DNA of 64,000 bases from Belliella pelovolcani (lineage in GTDB: Bacteria; Bacteroidota; Bacteroidia; Cytophagales; Cyclobacteriaceae): NCBI RefSeq assembly GCF_900156785.1, contig NZ_FTOP01000001.1, positions 310,001 through 374,000 on the forward strand, in the 5' to 3' direction. Position numbers and translations under genes: made by a program. A model generated the notes under the pieces. It was not told the origin of the DNA. It was given only the letters and a program-made list of their open reading frames with translations, and did not search any database. Positions 26,710 to 36,401 of this stretch are shown in pieces; positions within the stretch are counted from its first letter, which is position 1, and the number at the start of each line of letters is the position of its first letter.

Positions 26710-28434
26710 TCAATCGAATTTGATGTCTTTGACGTATAGTTGCAAGCTACTATTATTGCGGAAAGTATTTTCTCTTATTTCAAAAGCCAAATCAAAACGC
26801 ATTTTTCTTTTTAACATTTTATAGACTATCTCGTCTTCGTATTTTGTTCGGTCAGCCATCCCAAAAGCTATACACACCGGCCGAGTTACCTGACCATCCT
26901 GTACGACATTGAAGCGAAGATGTTTGTCTTTGAGAATTCTCACATCTTCTGCATAAACTTGATTGGCATAGAAAATCGGCTCTGGATTACCAGGTCCAAA
27001 TGGCGCCATCTGCTTCAGAATATTGTAAAACTTATAATTGATCTGATCCAAAAGAATCTCATCGTCCACTTCCAAGACAGGCATCATGTGGACATCTTGA
27101 ATTCTGGCACTCACCACTTGCTCAAACTTCTCTTGAAAAGCGACAACTTTATCCACTGACATGGTCAAACCCGCAGCATACTTATGACCACCAAACTGCT
27201 CCAACAAATCGCTACATTCACTTATTGCCTCGTAAATGTCAAAATCATAAACTGATCTCGCTGACCCAGTGGCCTTATTGTTGGACTCAGTGAGGATAAT
27301 GGTAGGTCGGTAGAATTTCTCTATACACCTTGAAGCTACGATGCCAATGACCCCTTTATGCCAATCTTCTTTGAACAATACCGTGGATTTCATCTCTTGT
27401 ATGGCATTCCGCTCCTCAATCATCATCAAGGCTTCCTTGGTGATGTTTTCATCGAAGTTCTTTCTTGCTGCATTGACAGTATCCACAGCCTCTGCCTGTC
27501 TCAAGGCATCGTCTAAGTCTTTGGCGATCAATAATTCTACAGAGGCCTTAGCATGTTCTAGACGTCCAGAGGCATTGATTCTTGGGCCAATTTTGAAAAC
27601 TATATCAGAAATCTCAATTTCTTTCTCAATCTTACTCTTCAAAATCAAGGCCTTGATTCCCGGTCTTGGATTATTGTTGAGTCTCTCAATTCCATAAAAT
27701 GCCAGCACTCTGTTCTCACCAGTGATTGGCACAATATCCGCAGCAATACTGATCGCTAATAAATCCAAATATGACATCACAATGGCTGCATCTCTTCCTG
27801 TATGCTGAGCATAGGCTTGAACTAACTTAAAGCCAACCCCACAGCCACTTAACTCTTTGTAGGGATAATTACAATCTTTCCTCTTCGGGTCTAGGATAGC
27901 CACTGCAGGAGGGAGTTCCTCGCCTGGCGTATGATGATCACAGATGATGAAATCTACACCAAGCTCTTTACCCAATTTAACTTTCTCTATGGCTTTAATT
28001 CCACAATCCAAAGAAATTATCAATTTGAAATTATTGCTCGCAGCATAACGAACTCCCTTTTCAGAGATTCCATAACCCTCCTTATACCTATCTGGAATAT
28101 AAAACTCCAAGTGTTGATAAAACTGACTTAAGTAACCATATACCAAGGCGACAGAGGTAGTTCCGTCCACATCATAATCTCCATAGATAAGAATCTTTTC
28201 TTCCTGCTGAATTGCCTGAATGAGTCTATCGATGGCTTTGTCCATATCCTGCATCAAAAAGGGGTCATGCAGCTTATCCAAATCAGGTCTAAAGTAATCC
28301 TTAGCCTTTTGAAAAGTATTGATACCTCGGTTGACCAACATATTGGCTAGGGTAGTATTGACATTGATCTCTTTACTTAGAGCTGTCACACTCCCCTCTT
28401 CTGCTTTCTCTCTGATCTTCCAGTTGTACTCCAT
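26710..28434 (-). CDS. recJ: Single-stranded-DNA-specific exonuclease RecJ
   Basis: 5'-3' ssDNA exonuclease of recombination and mismatch repair. 574 residues. DHH-family motifs are [41 protein letters not shown] and the later DHHA1 region with [21 protein letters not shown] and [13 protein letters not shown]. Length is normal. It starts the recJ-lptB-GH3 unit. Confidence 0.96.
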   Translation of the reverse strand: MEYNWKIREKAEEGSVTALSKEINVNTTLANMLVNRGINTFQKAKDYFRPDLDKLHDPFLMQDMDKAIDRLIQAIQQEEKILIYGDYDVDGTTSVALVYGYLSQFYQHLEFYIPDRYKEGYGISEKGVRYAASNNFKLIISLDCGIKAIEKVKLGKELGVDFIICDHHTPGEELPPAVAILDPKRKDCNYPYKELSGCGVGFKLVQAYAQHTGRDAAIVMSYLDLLAISIAADIVPITGENRVLAFYGIERLNNNPRPGIKALILKSKIEKEIEISDIVFKIGPRINASGRLEHAKASVELLIAKDLDDALRQAEAVDTVNAARKNFDENITKEALMMIEERNAIQEMKSTVLFKEDWHKGVIGIVASRCIEKFYRPTIILTESNNKATGSARSVYDFDIYEAISECSDLLEQFGGHKYAAGLTMSVDKVVAFQEKFEQVVSARIQDVHMMPVLEVDDEILLDQINYKFYNILKQMAPFGPGNPEPIFYANQVYAEDVRILKDKHLRFNVVQDGQVTRPVCIAFGMADRTKYEDEIVYKMLKRKMRFDLAFEIRENTFRNNSSLQLYVKDIKFD

Positions 28435-28540
28435 GTGGCTAAATTACTAAACTGCTCGGCTATTTTGGTAAGCCTTCTGAATAATTTTGATTTCCGATCA
28501 ATTTGAATGAAAATGGAAGCCCTCGATGAATAAAAATAAA

Positions 28541-28566
28541 AAAAGAAGCCCTAAAGTGCTTCTCTT
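28541..28566 (-). terminator. Terminator of the heme operon
   Basis: On the minus strand AGAAGC-(8-base loop)-GCTTCT (28544-28563) is followed by a T-rich tract. It lies about 70 bases after the hmuY stop. Confidence 0.7.
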
Positions 28567-28635
28567 TCTAAGAATCAATAAACCATACATTATAAGGTGA
28601 TTGATAGCATTGCCTGATTACCCTACTTTGACAAT

Positions 28636-29244
28636 TTAAAACTTAGATGTACCATTTGACTGAAGCACAAACTGGAAAGTATAGTATCCACTAGGGGTTG
28701 TTCTTGGATCGATTTGTTCCACTGGTGGATTTCCTCGGTAGTAACTCAGAATTTCGATCTTAGCATAATTATCAGCTGCTGTCTTTACCAAAATCACCCT
28801 TCCAGGTATAGGAGTTACGGTAAAAGTTGCTGAATTGTAATTATACCAACCATTTCCACTTCCTGTAGGTATGGCAAAACTGTTTGCAGTATCTGTATTG
28901 AATTTAGCAGATGCTGGAACTTCGGTAATTTCTTCAAATACCCCACTCACAACCGCTGCTGTTACATTTTTTGAACTGTTAACCCGAATAGTGGTTCCTT
29001 TGAAAGCTATATCCCAGTTCTCGTTTTCTTCCACCAATTCATTGAGTTCTAAACTGAAATATTGAAACGAGCGTGCCTGAATTACTTCGCCTGTATTTCT
29101 GTCAATTTCGTCATTTGGTGCAGCCAAGTCTTCTACTAGCGTCACCTCCAATGGTGTCAATGGTCCTAAGTCTTCAGCATTGTCACAAGAGATCAAGAAT
29201 GCTGCTATTAAGCTTGTAAAGATTAGTTTTTGGATAGTTTTCAT
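28636..29244 (-). CDS. hmuY: HmuY-like heme-binding lipoprotein
   Basis: 202 residues: lipoprotein signal with lipobox LISC (Cys20), then a HmuY-type all-beta fold (SFQYFSLELNELVEENENWDIAFKGTTIRVNS, GNGWYNYNSATFTV, YAKIEILSYYRG). HmuY proteins sit on the outer membrane and hand heme to the HmuR TonB receptor. It is the last gene of the operon, six bases after the receptor gene. Heme ligands cannot be assigned by eye. Confidence 0.88.
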   Translation of the reverse strand: MKTIQKLIFTSLIAAFLISCDNAEDLGPLTPLEVTLVEDLAAPNDEIDRNTGEVIQARSFQYFSLELNELVEENENWDIAFKGTTIRVNSSKNVTAAVVSGVFEEITEVPASAKFNTDTANSFAIPTGSGNGWYNYNSATFTVTPIPGRVILVKTAADNYAKIEILSYYRGNPPVEQIDPRTTPSGYYTFQFVLQSNGTSKF

Positions 29245-29249
29245 TTTAA

Positions 29250-31553
29250 TTATCTGTTTATAAGTTTAAGTATTGGTATTTTCATTCCTATGAATAAGAC
29301 TCTTCCTGGATTATTTGGCTGTGCAGGCGTAGCTGTATTGAGCAGATTAGTGCCGCCAAGCTCCAAGAAAAGGCCGTTTTCAAAAGTCTTGGACGCGGTC
29401 AAGTTATAGCTTACCCATGCAGGAGCGTACTCCCTATCGTCATCCAAAATCAAATTTCCATTGATATCCCCAAAGCCAAATCGACCTCGGTAGATAGCCC
29501 TAAACGCCAAGTCTATACCGCTGTAATTTTCTCGGTAATTCACCTTGAAATTCCCGCTATGACGACTTCTATTGAAAAGCCCACCATAGTCTGCTCGTGT
29601 GACTCTTCGCGTTTGGTTCTGTGCATTTCTCTTGAATATTTCCCCGTTGTCAATTCGATCCAAGACATCTAGGTCCCTAGCATCTAAAAATGCGTAACCT
29701 CCACTCATGGTTAGATTTTCGAGTAGCCTAACTTGAACATCCATCTCTACCCCTTGTGTAATCACACTCCTGATGTTGAAGTAGGAAAAGGCAATCTGAC
29801 CTGTGACCAATTGTGCAATTGGTGCTGTCTCAATCAGGTTGTCTATGGCATTTCGATAAGCATTGATGTGAATTTGGGTATTGCTGCTGGGCTTCCATCT
29901 GAATCCTGTATTGATCGCTCTAGAGGTTTCGGCATTTAATTGGCCAATGGTCTCGGGATTGATCAATATTTGCGCAACAAGCCCCTGCTCTTGAAGCCTA
30001 GCAATTCCATCGGCCGCTAGGTTTGCCCCAAACACATAGTATCCAGCAGCTGCATTATTGAAATTCAATAGCAATTGTCTAAAATCAGGAGCCTTGAAGC
30101 CAGCTCCTAGGGAGGCTTGCCAACTCAGCTTTTCGGAAATTTGATATTGCCCAGAAATTTTCGGACTTAGCCTATTGCCAAATTGACTATGAAAATCAGC
30201 CCTTAGACCTGTGACAATGTTGACTTTGGATACAGGATCCCAGAGATGCTGAAGGAAAAAATATCCTGCATCAAATCTATTGAGCGCATCATATCTAGTC
30301 GCATCTACGGTTTCTTTCACTTGGCCCAGTCCTAATGTGAAGAGATTTTTGGCATTAGCCATGTAGTCAGTCTGCAATTCAGTTCTATGGAAAAACTGAC
30401 TGAACTCCTGAAAATCAAAGGCTTCACCACTGCTCCTAAAGTTTGTCTCTGATAGCGTACCAAACCAAGAACTCATACCTCTCAAGGTGATCGTCCAATC
30501 AGCATTGGGTTTGAATCGCAAAGTGGGATTGAAATTGATATCTCGCCTTTGATTACCTAAGTCCAGAAGTTGAGCTCCAATAGCACTACCTGTCTCTAAT
30601 ATTCCATCTGATACTTCCTGATATGCCCTCCCAAAAAGGCTGATTTTGAATTTTTCAGAAAGCTCACCAGATACTTTCAATTGAGCAGTGGATGCTCGAT
30701 ATGGATTTTGTGTTTGGCCTACTACCTCTGATCTAAGGTCAAAACCATCAGTCTGAAAATGATCTAAAAATAGCTGTGTATTCCATTTTCTATTTCCCAA
30801 TCCCATTTCCAAATATGGATTCCAAGAATTGAAAGACCTATGCCTCAATCCAAGATTCAAATCTGATTGATTTTGGTATGACTTGGTGATGATATTGATC
30901 ACTCCGCCCATGGCTTCACTTCCATAGATGGCGCTAGAGGGGCCACGTAGAATCTCTATGCGATCTATATTAGAAACAGAGATTCTATCCAAATCAAAGG
31001 TCCCCGCAGTTCTCCCTATGAGAGGCTCTCCATCGAGTAATATTAAAATGTAGTCTGAATCCAAACCCTGCATTTGTAAACCTGAGCCATGATTCGATGT
31101 TATCTGAAGTACTGTTTGTTCCCTGAGAATCTCAGACAATCGGATTCCTCCAGTTTCCTGAATCTGCTCAGTAGTCAATACTGTCACGGGAATTGGAAGC
31201 TGCTCTACACTTCGCTCTGTTCTCGTCGCAGATACCACTACTTCTTGGAGATTCCCAGATTTTTCTTTTAAGATGATTTCTTCTCTACTGACCCACTCCT
31301 CCCAACTCAATTGCAAACTTTCGAAACCCATCGCAAAGACAGTCACTTTTTCTGCCATCCTGCCTTGAGGAATTTTACCTAGTTCATCTACAAGCATTGC
31401 TTTTTGACCTTCTAGTTTGACAAGCGCATGAGGTATTATATTTCCATTGCTATCCAATATCCTTTTGTCAGCTTCAAAGGAGGCTGCCATAGAAAGCTCT
31501 GAGAGTAATAATAAAAAGATCAGTTTAATTTTATTTAGATTAAATCTAATCAT
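29250..31553 (-). CDS. hmuR: HmuR-like TonB-dependent heme receptor
   Basis: 767 residues: signal peptide (about 1-23), short carboxypeptidase-regulatory-like domain (ILDSNGNIIPHALVKLEGQK), plug domain (ATRTERSVEQLPIPVTVL, DGEPLIGRT, RIEILRGPSSAIYGSEAMGGVINI) and a 22-strand-type barrel ending in FIGMKIPIL. Neighbouring hmuY/S/T/U/V make heme the likely cargo. The start codon is followed at once by a 15-bp palindrome like the operators upstream of hmuT. Confidence 0.92.
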   Translation of the reverse strand: MIRFNLNKIKLIFLLLLSELSMAASFEADKRILDSNGNIIPHALVKLEGQKAMLVDELGKIPQGRMAEKVTVFAMGFESLQLSWEEWVSREEIILKEKSGNLQEVVVSATRTERSVEQLPIPVTVLTTEQIQETGGIRLSEILREQTVLQITSNHGSGLQMQGLDSDYILILLDGEPLIGRTAGTFDLDRISVSNIDRIEILRGPSSAIYGSEAMGGVINIITKSYQNQSDLNLGLRHRSFNSWNPYLEMGLGNRKWNTQLFLDHFQTDGFDLRSEVVGQTQNPYRASTAQLKVSGELSEKFKISLFGRAYQEVSDGILETGSAIGAQLLDLGNQRRDINFNPTLRFKPNADWTITLRGMSSWFGTLSETNFRSSGEAFDFQEFSQFFHRTELQTDYMANAKNLFTLGLGQVKETVDATRYDALNRFDAGYFFLQHLWDPVSKVNIVTGLRADFHSQFGNRLSPKISGQYQISEKLSWQASLGAGFKAPDFRQLLLNFNNAAAGYYVFGANLAADGIARLQEQGLVAQILINPETIGQLNAETSRAINTGFRWKPSSNTQIHINAYRNAIDNLIETAPIAQLVTGQIAFSYFNIRSVITQGVEMDVQVRLLENLTMSGGYAFLDARDLDVLDRIDNGEIFKRNAQNQTRRVTRADYGGLFNRSRHSGNFKVNYRENYSGIDLAFRAIYRGRFGFGDINGNLILDDDREYAPAWVSYNLTASKTFENGLFLELGGTNLLNTATPAQPNNPGRVLFIGMKIPILKLINR
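31535..31549. promoter_or_regulatory. Operator-like palindrome at hmuR codons 2-6
   Basis: Perfect palindrome TTAGATT-A-AATCTAA, part of a longer element starting TTATTTAGATT. It matches the two operator copies upstream of hmuT. It lies inside the first codons of hmuR, so it would act on an internal promoter or reflect coding coincidence. Confidence 0.45.
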
Positions 31554-31570
31554 ATTGGAAAATTTTTTTA

Positions 31571-31589
31571 CCGGGAGGGATGCTCCCGG
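31571..31589 (-). other. Intercistronic hairpin between hmuS and hmuR
   Basis: Perfect GC-rich 7-bp stem CCGGGAG / CTCCCGG with a 5-base loop in the 47-base gap. On the minus strand it is followed by TAAAAAAATTTT rather than a U-run, so it looks like an mRNA-stability or attenuation structure more than a full terminator. Confidence 0.6.
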
Positions 31590-31600
31590 CTTTTGTTGAT

Positions 31601-32644
31601 TTAAAGACTATCTACCAGGTTTTTCCATGCTGTAAGTTGAGGAATTCCGGGCTTTCTCAATCCGAAAAACTGAGCGATCATTTCGCCTTCTTGATCAAAC
31701 AATTCAAGTGAAGAAACCAAGCCATCTGTAGTCTGCTTATGCACCACAAAAGCATGGGCAATCAAATCTTCGTTGAGATGCATATTGAATTGAGGATCTA
31801 GTACATTAAGCCAATTCCCCATTTGTCTGATAGTTCTCACTTTTCCTTGATGGATCTGTATGTTTCCTTTATTACCAGCAAAAATCATAATCGGCATTTG
31901 CTCTGCAGAGGCAGTTTCTACTATTTTCCTTGCAGACAACCTATCTACTTCGTAAGCCCATTTATCATCAATCCACTTTACAGCATCCAGTCTGTGTACT
32001 TTATATTTTCTTAGCATTCCAAAGAAATCGTGGGTATCCTCCATATTTTCCCAATCTTTAGTAAATGCCTCCATATCAATGTGCTCAGCATAGACAGGAT
32101 TTGCAAATTCTTCTGTTTCTAAGTTGGTATCTTGATCAGCTGATTTATACTGGTCAACTAGCTCCTGAAAAACATCTACTTTGGAATCATCTTGCAGGTA
32201 CACTTTCAAAATGGCCGTTCCTACTTTATCAAAAAACTGAAAACTTCTCATCGTACCCCTTGGAGTCTCATTGACTACAGCAAATCCAAATTTCCAAGCA
32301 GAGAAGAAAATACGCTGCTCTATAGGACCAATTACTGTAGCGACTTGATGAGGAGCATTTCCTTCAATATTGATTTTTTGAAAATTACCTTTATGTTCCA
32401 AGACACAGCCATTACTTCTGCAAAGTGACATGACTTTACCTAGTTTTTTGAATGCTACGAGGAGTGAAGACCACTCAGGGTTCAAGCGAATCACTGAGTC
32501 TCCAACTTGAGTAGCTAGCAATTCTGCTTCCGATACTCCCAATACTTCCGCTGCGTCCCTTATCCTGAGATTAGGCTGCTCCGTTTTCAATTTTTCCCAT
32601 GCACTTTTCAGCGCAATTTCATGATTCAAAGTTGTAGTTTCCAT
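31601..32644 (-). CDS. hmuS: HmuS/HemS-like hemin-degrading factor
   Basis: 347 residues, the usual length of the two-domain HemS/HmuS fold. The two halves each carry a related segment (AEVLGVSEAELLA; later SARKIVETASAEQMPIMIFAGNKGNIQIHQGKVRTI and NWLNVLDPQFNMHLNEDLI). These cytoplasmic proteins bind incoming heme and release its iron. Read in one direction with the permease genes, 5 bases after hmuV. Confidence 0.92.
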   Translation of the reverse strand: METTTLNHEIALKSAWEKLKTEQPNLRIRDAAEVLGVSEAELLATQVGDSVIRLNPEWSSLLVAFKKLGKVMSLCRSNGCVLEHKGNFQKINIEGNAPHQVATVIGPIEQRIFFSAWKFGFAVVNETPRGTMRSFQFFDKVGTAILKVYLQDDSKVDVFQELVDQYKSADQDTNLETEEFANPVYAEHIDMEAFTKDWENMEDTHDFFGMLRKYKVHRLDAVKWIDDKWAYEVDRLSARKIVETASAEQMPIMIFAGNKGNIQIHQGKVRTIRQMGNWLNVLDPQFNMHLNEDLIAHAFVVHKQTTDGLVSSLELFDQEGEMIAQFFGLRKPGIPQLTAWKNLVDSL

Positions 32645-32649
32645 ATTTA

Positions 32650-33453
32650 TTATTGTGCTTGTATTAATCTTTGATTGATATGATGAAGCGGTAGGCTATG
32701 AACCAGCATACCCAAACCATCGTCGTATTTTTTTACTTTTATCGGATAGCCAAACAAGTATTCAAGGTTTTGACTGGTAAAGACCGCTGAAACTTCTCCT
32801 TGAAATGCTACATCACCAGCTTTCATCATGATCACCTGATCGGCATAATTTGCCACCAGACTCAAATCGTGCAACACTGAGAGCACGCCGATATTTCTTT
32901 TCTTGAGAACATTGAGTAAGTCCAAAACGAGGTGTTGCAAAGAGACGTCCATGCTAGAAATTGGCTCGTCTAAAAGAAGAAATCTCGGGAATGCCTGCTT
33001 TTTCCATATTTGGATTAGGACTCTTCCCAATTGTACCCGTTGTTTTTCTCCACCAGAAAGTAAGTTGTATGCTCGGTCTCGAAGATGCCATATTTGGAGT
33101 TTTTGCATGACCTCCGTGATTTCCTCTTGGCCAATTTCTGTCGGGGCATTGAGTGTACCCAGTTCCACTACCTCCCATGCGGAAAAGGGGAAAGAAACAG
33201 CACTATGCTGCGGCATTACTGCGCGGATTCTGGCGAGCTGTTGACTTGAATAGCTTTTGATTGATTTTCCGTTATATAAGACCTCTCCTCTACTACAGGC
33301 TACATCGCCTGAGAGTATTTTGAATAGTGTAGATTTCCCTGCTCCATTAGGGCCTATGATTACCGTGAACTTTCCTGGCTCCAACTTGATATCTACATCG
33401 CCGATGATTGGCTTATCACTGATACAGAAGTGTATATTTTTTCCTTGTAGCAT
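32650..33453 (-). CDS. hmuV: Heme ABC transporter ATP-binding protein
   Basis: 267 residues with Walker A IIGPNGAGKSTLFK, Q-loop region MPQHSAVSFPFSAWEVV, signature LLSGGEKQRVQLGRVL, Walker B FLLLDEPISSMD and H-loop LSVLHDLSLVANY. The FecE/HmuV type is supported by the adjacent FecCD-type permease and HmuT. One-base gap to the hmuU stop. Confidence 0.94.
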   Translation of the reverse strand: MLQGKNIHFCISDKPIIGDVDIKLEPGKFTVIIGPNGAGKSTLFKILSGDVACSRGEVLYNGKSIKSYSSQQLARIRAVMPQHSAVSFPFSAWEVVELGTLNAPTEIGQEEITEVMQKLQIWHLRDRAYNLLSGGEKQRVQLGRVLIQIWKKQAFPRFLLLDEPISSMDVSLQHLVLDLLNVLKKRNIGVLSVLHDLSLVANYADQVIMMKAGDVAFQGEVSAVFTSQNLEYLFGYPIKVKKYDDGLGMLVHSLPLHHINQRLIQAQ

Positions 33454-33454
33454 G

Positions 33455-34528
33455 TTAGTACTTTACTTTTTTGAAATTGACAATCAGATAAATGAAAAAT
33501 GGAGCTCCCAACAAAGCTGTAATGATACCGATCGGGAGCTCTGCAGGTCGGACAAGATTCCTAGCCAAAAGGTCCGCTGCGGAGAGCAAAATCGCTCCCA
33601 GCAAAAATGACCCTGGCAAAACCAATCTATGATCAGCACCAAATCCTAACCTGATCAAGTGTGGGACAACCAAGCCAACAAACCCTATCGTACCACTCAT
33701 GGATACCGCGGTTCCCACTATCAAAGCAGAGGCTAAAAAGAGCACATACTTGACATATTGGATATTTACTCCCATGTGATAGGCTTCGCGCTCCCCCAAA
33801 GCCATGGCATTAAGCTGGGGAAATAACCTCAGAATAAAGATCAGCGCAGGTAAAATCAGTATAGCAGCAATACCCAACTTGGACCAATTACTTCCTCCTA
33901 GATCTCCCAAACTCCAGAAAGTAAAGTTTCTCAAAGCAGCATCATCTGCATAAAAAAGGACCAAACCAATCAATGCCCCCATCAGCGCATTGATCGCAAC
34001 ACCTGCTAATATCAAAACAGAGATATCTGTTTTTCCGGAGTAACTGGAAATATTATATACCAATAAGGTTACTAAAAGCCCTCCTAAGAAAGCAAATAGA
34101 GGCAATCCAATTAGAGAAAATAAAGGGGTAATGGAAGTAAGGCTTGCTCCAAACACTATAAATACCACAGCAAAAAAGGCACCTCCAGAACTGACACCAA
34201 TCAACCCTGGCTCTACCAATGGATTTCGAAAAAGCCCTTGCAAGGCAGCTCCAGCCAATCCCAATCCTCCTCCAATAAGTATTCCCATCAAAATCCTTGG
34301 AAGTCGAATTCCCATTAGCACATTCGCTTCAGCTACAGTAAACTCCCCTAAGTTCAATCCAACAATGTTGAATAGAATGGATATCACAGACTTGAGTGAA
34401 ATCTGGTATGCTCCAATTGATGCCGATAGCAAGACAAGGGTAATAAACACCAAACCAAGAAAAACAAGGACTGTGTTCTGAACCTTATGCTTGCTCTGAG
34501 GAATACTCGCCTGTAAAGTCTTAATCAT
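33455..34528 (-). CDS. hmuU: Heme ABC transporter permease (FecCD family)
   Basis: Iron-siderophore/heme permease with about ten helices. Family segments include GIRLPRILMGILIGGGLGLAGAALQGLFRNPLVEPGLIGVSSGG and GTIGFVGLVVPHLIRL. An in-frame start exists at 34603, but it lies deep inside hmuT and would add 25 non-hydrophobic residues. I chose the ATG at 34528 (MIKTLQAS, 357 residues), which overlaps the hmuT stop by 8 bases. Confidence 0.94.
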   Translation of the reverse strand: MIKTLQASIPQSKHKVQNTVLVFLGLVFITLVLLSASIGAYQISLKSVISILFNIVGLNLGEFTVAEANVLMGIRLPRILMGILIGGGLGLAGAALQGLFRNPLVEPGLIGVSSGGAFFAVVFIVFGASLTSITPLFSLIGLPLFAFLGGLLVTLLVYNISSYSGKTDISVLILAGVAINALMGALIGLVLFYADDAALRNFTFWSLGDLGGSNWSKLGIAAILILPALIFILRLFPQLNAMALGEREAYHMGVNIQYVKYVLFLASALIVGTAVSMSGTIGFVGLVVPHLIRLGFGADHRLVLPGSFLLGAILLSAADLLARNLVRPAELPIGIITALLGAPFFIYLIVNFKKVKY

Positions 34529-35375
34529 GGTAAGCATTTTTGGCCAACTCCAACGCAACCTCAGCCACTCTCGGTCCAAATCCAGACAGTAATAAGCCGT
34601 CAAAAGCTAATATTTGATCTTTTTGAAAAGCCAGTGTCTGTTCCATCCCTCTAATTTTGGTTAAGCCAGTCTTTCCACCCAAAGAGGCCAAACCTGAGTC
34701 AAAGAGCAGTATATAATCGGGATTGAATTTGGCTAGCGCTTCAGGAGTCAATGGAATGAAATCTTTGAAACCTACTGCGGTGGGTCTTAAGCCCGCTAGT
34801 TCTATGATAGAAGAAGCAAATGTGTCATCACCTCCCACGAAAATCATGTCTTCTCCTCTAGCCATGATAAATAGTGCAGTTGGTTTAGCCTCCTGATTTT
34901 TATCAGCCAAATATTGATTCAGTTCGGCTAATTGTTCTTGAATTTTTTGTTTGATTTTCAATCCCTTTTCTGGCACCTCCAAAAATTCAGCTAGCTCTTC
35001 GATCAAGGTAAATGTACCTTCAACCGTTTTCGGCTTTTCAAAAAAAAGAACTTCCAGCCCTGTTGCTTTCAGCTGAGCTACCACATCGGGCGTGAGATAG
35101 TCCGTTTCTGCTAAAATCAAGTCAGGCGACAAGGATAGTATGCCTTCTGACTTGATTTGATTGCGATAACCTATAGAAGGGAGGTTTTGCATCCCCGAAG
35201 GATAAGTAGAAGTAATATCCGTCGCAATGATAAAATCGCCAAAGCCCAATTCATGGACAATTTCTGTAATTGTTCCACCTGCTGTGATGATGCGTTTGGC
35301 ATTTTTTTCTTCTGCTTGTTGAGGAGCACTACAAGCACTCAAAAGGAATAAGAATAAAATCAGCTTTGCTTTCAT
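34521..35375 (-). CDS. hmuT: Heme-binding lipoprotein HmuT
   Basis: 284 residues: lipobox LLSACS near residue 15, then a BtuF/HmuT-type fold (RIITAGGTITEIVHELGFGDFIIATDITSTYP, NLPSIGYRNQIKSEGILSLSPDLILA). In gram-negative bacteria HmuT delivers heme to HmuUV. The lipidation suggests tethering to a membrane. First gene of the hmuTUVSRY operon, right behind two operator copies. Confidence 0.93.
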   Translation of the reverse strand: MKAKLILFLFLLSACSAPQQAEEKNAKRIITAGGTITEIVHELGFGDFIIATDITSTYPSGMQNLPSIGYRNQIKSEGILSLSPDLILAETDYLTPDVVAQLKATGLEVLFFEKPKTVEGTFTLIEELAEFLEVPEKGLKIKQKIQEQLAELNQYLADKNQEAKPTALFIMARGEDMIFVGGDDTFASSIIELAGLRPTAVGFKDFIPLTPEALAKFNPDYILLFDSGLASLGGKTGLTKIRGMEQTLAFQKDQILAFDGLLLSGFGPRVAEVALELAKNAYHD

Positions 35376-35398
35376 TTATTTAGATTGATTTAAAATAA
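35376..35398. promoter_or_regulatory. Operator copy 1 upstream of hmuT
   Basis: Element TTATTTAGATT-G-ATTTAAAATAA: the right half matches the reverse complement of the left half at 8 of 11 positions. It abuts the hmuT start codon. It shares its left half exactly with operator copy 2 and with the palindrome at hmuR. Likely bound by an iron-responsive Fur- or DtxR-type repressor (inference). Confidence 0.6.
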
Positions 35399-35414
35399 CA
35401 TGACAAATGTCACA

Positions 35415-35437
35415 TTATTTAGATTAAATCCAAATAA
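35415..35437. promoter_or_regulatory. Operator copy 2 upstream of hmuT
   Basis: TTATTTAGATT-A-AATCCAAATAA is a 23-bp palindrome with a single mismatched pair. Its centre lies 39 bp from that of copy 1. Between the two copies is TGACA-AA-TGTCA (35401-35412), a second small palindrome. Position upstream of the whole heme operon fits iron control. Confidence 0.7.
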
Positions 35438-35605
35438 ATATTGATTGATTTTTTCTATGATATCTATAAGTGCATTAAATCTTTATGCATAACTGAATGG
35501 ATCTAATAAGCAGCCAACAATGGGCTAAATCTTCAATTTCAAATGTTATCAATTAAATGTCCAGCTAAAAAAAAGAGGCGTTGAGAACCCTAAGCGTGAA
35601 AAAAT

Positions 35606-36379
35606 CTAAATCCACCCTGCTCCCAAAGCAAGAGAGATCAAAATCAACATGATGGCAACGGTAACCTGCAAAAACTTCAAGGTCACTTTTTTCAAAAGCT
35701 TATTCCCCAAATATGCTCCGGCAATTGCAGAAAGTGTGGCTATTGCTACCAGTTGGATGTTGTCAATAAGGTCTGTTTGGGCAAATCGGGTCGCATAGAC
35801 ACTGAGCCTGGTGAAGTCTACAAATGTTGATACCACTACCGCCGTCCCAATAAAAGCCTCCTTAGAAAGTCCTGCTTTGATCAGAAATGCAGAACGCAGC
35901 GCTCCCTGATTTCCAGATAATCCTCCAAAAAATCCGCTCAGAGTACCACCTATGGGGAGTTTTTCCTTGCCGAAGCTTAGGTTTTGGAAATAGGGGGTCA
36001 AGTCCATCAAAGCAAAAATGATCAGTAATATAGAGATGATGAATTTCACAGGCTCGACGATAAAGGTTCGGCCAAACATTTCATAACTGAAGAGCGATTC
36101 CAGGTCAGTGATATTCAAGAGCACCCAGGAACCCGCAAAAGCAGCAATTACCGCAGGGATCCCAAATCTGATCAATACTGATTTATCCGCATTTCTTCCT
36201 ACCAAAAAGAGTTTGAAGATATTGTTGAAAAAATGCACCACGCCAGTCAAGGCTATCGCCAAGTCAACCGGAAAAAATACCATAAACACCGGAGTCAATA
36301 TCGTTCCCAAGCCAAAACCTGAAAAGAAAGTCAGGATGGCTACTAGGAAAGCGGTGAGGGAGATGATGATGATTTCCAT
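35606..36379 (-). CDS. TauE/SafE-family sulfite exporter-like permease
   Basis: 257 residues with about eight membrane helices in two related halves. The GFGLGTILTPVFMVFFPVDLAIALTGVVHFFNNIFK and LSGFFGGLSGNQGALRSAFLIKAGLSKEAF segments are typical of TauE/SafE transporters of sulfite, sulfoacetate or related anions. Substrate not determinable. A 16-bp perfect palindrome lies 22 bases before the ATG. Confidence 0.88.
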   Translation of the reverse strand: MEIIIISLTAFLVAILTFFSGFGLGTILTPVFMVFFPVDLAIALTGVVHFFNNIFKLFLVGRNADKSVLIRFGIPAVIAAFAGSWVLLNITDLESLFSYEMFGRTFIVEPVKFIISILLIIFALMDLTPYFQNLSFGKEKLPIGGTLSGFFGGLSGNQGALRSAFLIKAGLSKEAFIGTAVVVSTFVDFTRLSVYATRFAQTDLIDNIQLVAIATLSAIAGAYLGNKLLKKVTLKFLQVTVAIMLILISLALGAGWI

Positions 36380-36401
36380 GGTACATTGTTTTAACCTTTG
36401 G

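Noticed and set aside
33455-34603. Longest possible hmuU starting at 34603
   Set aside because: The extra 25 residues lie within hmuT and are not part of the FecCD fold; the ATG at 34528 gives the normal overlap.
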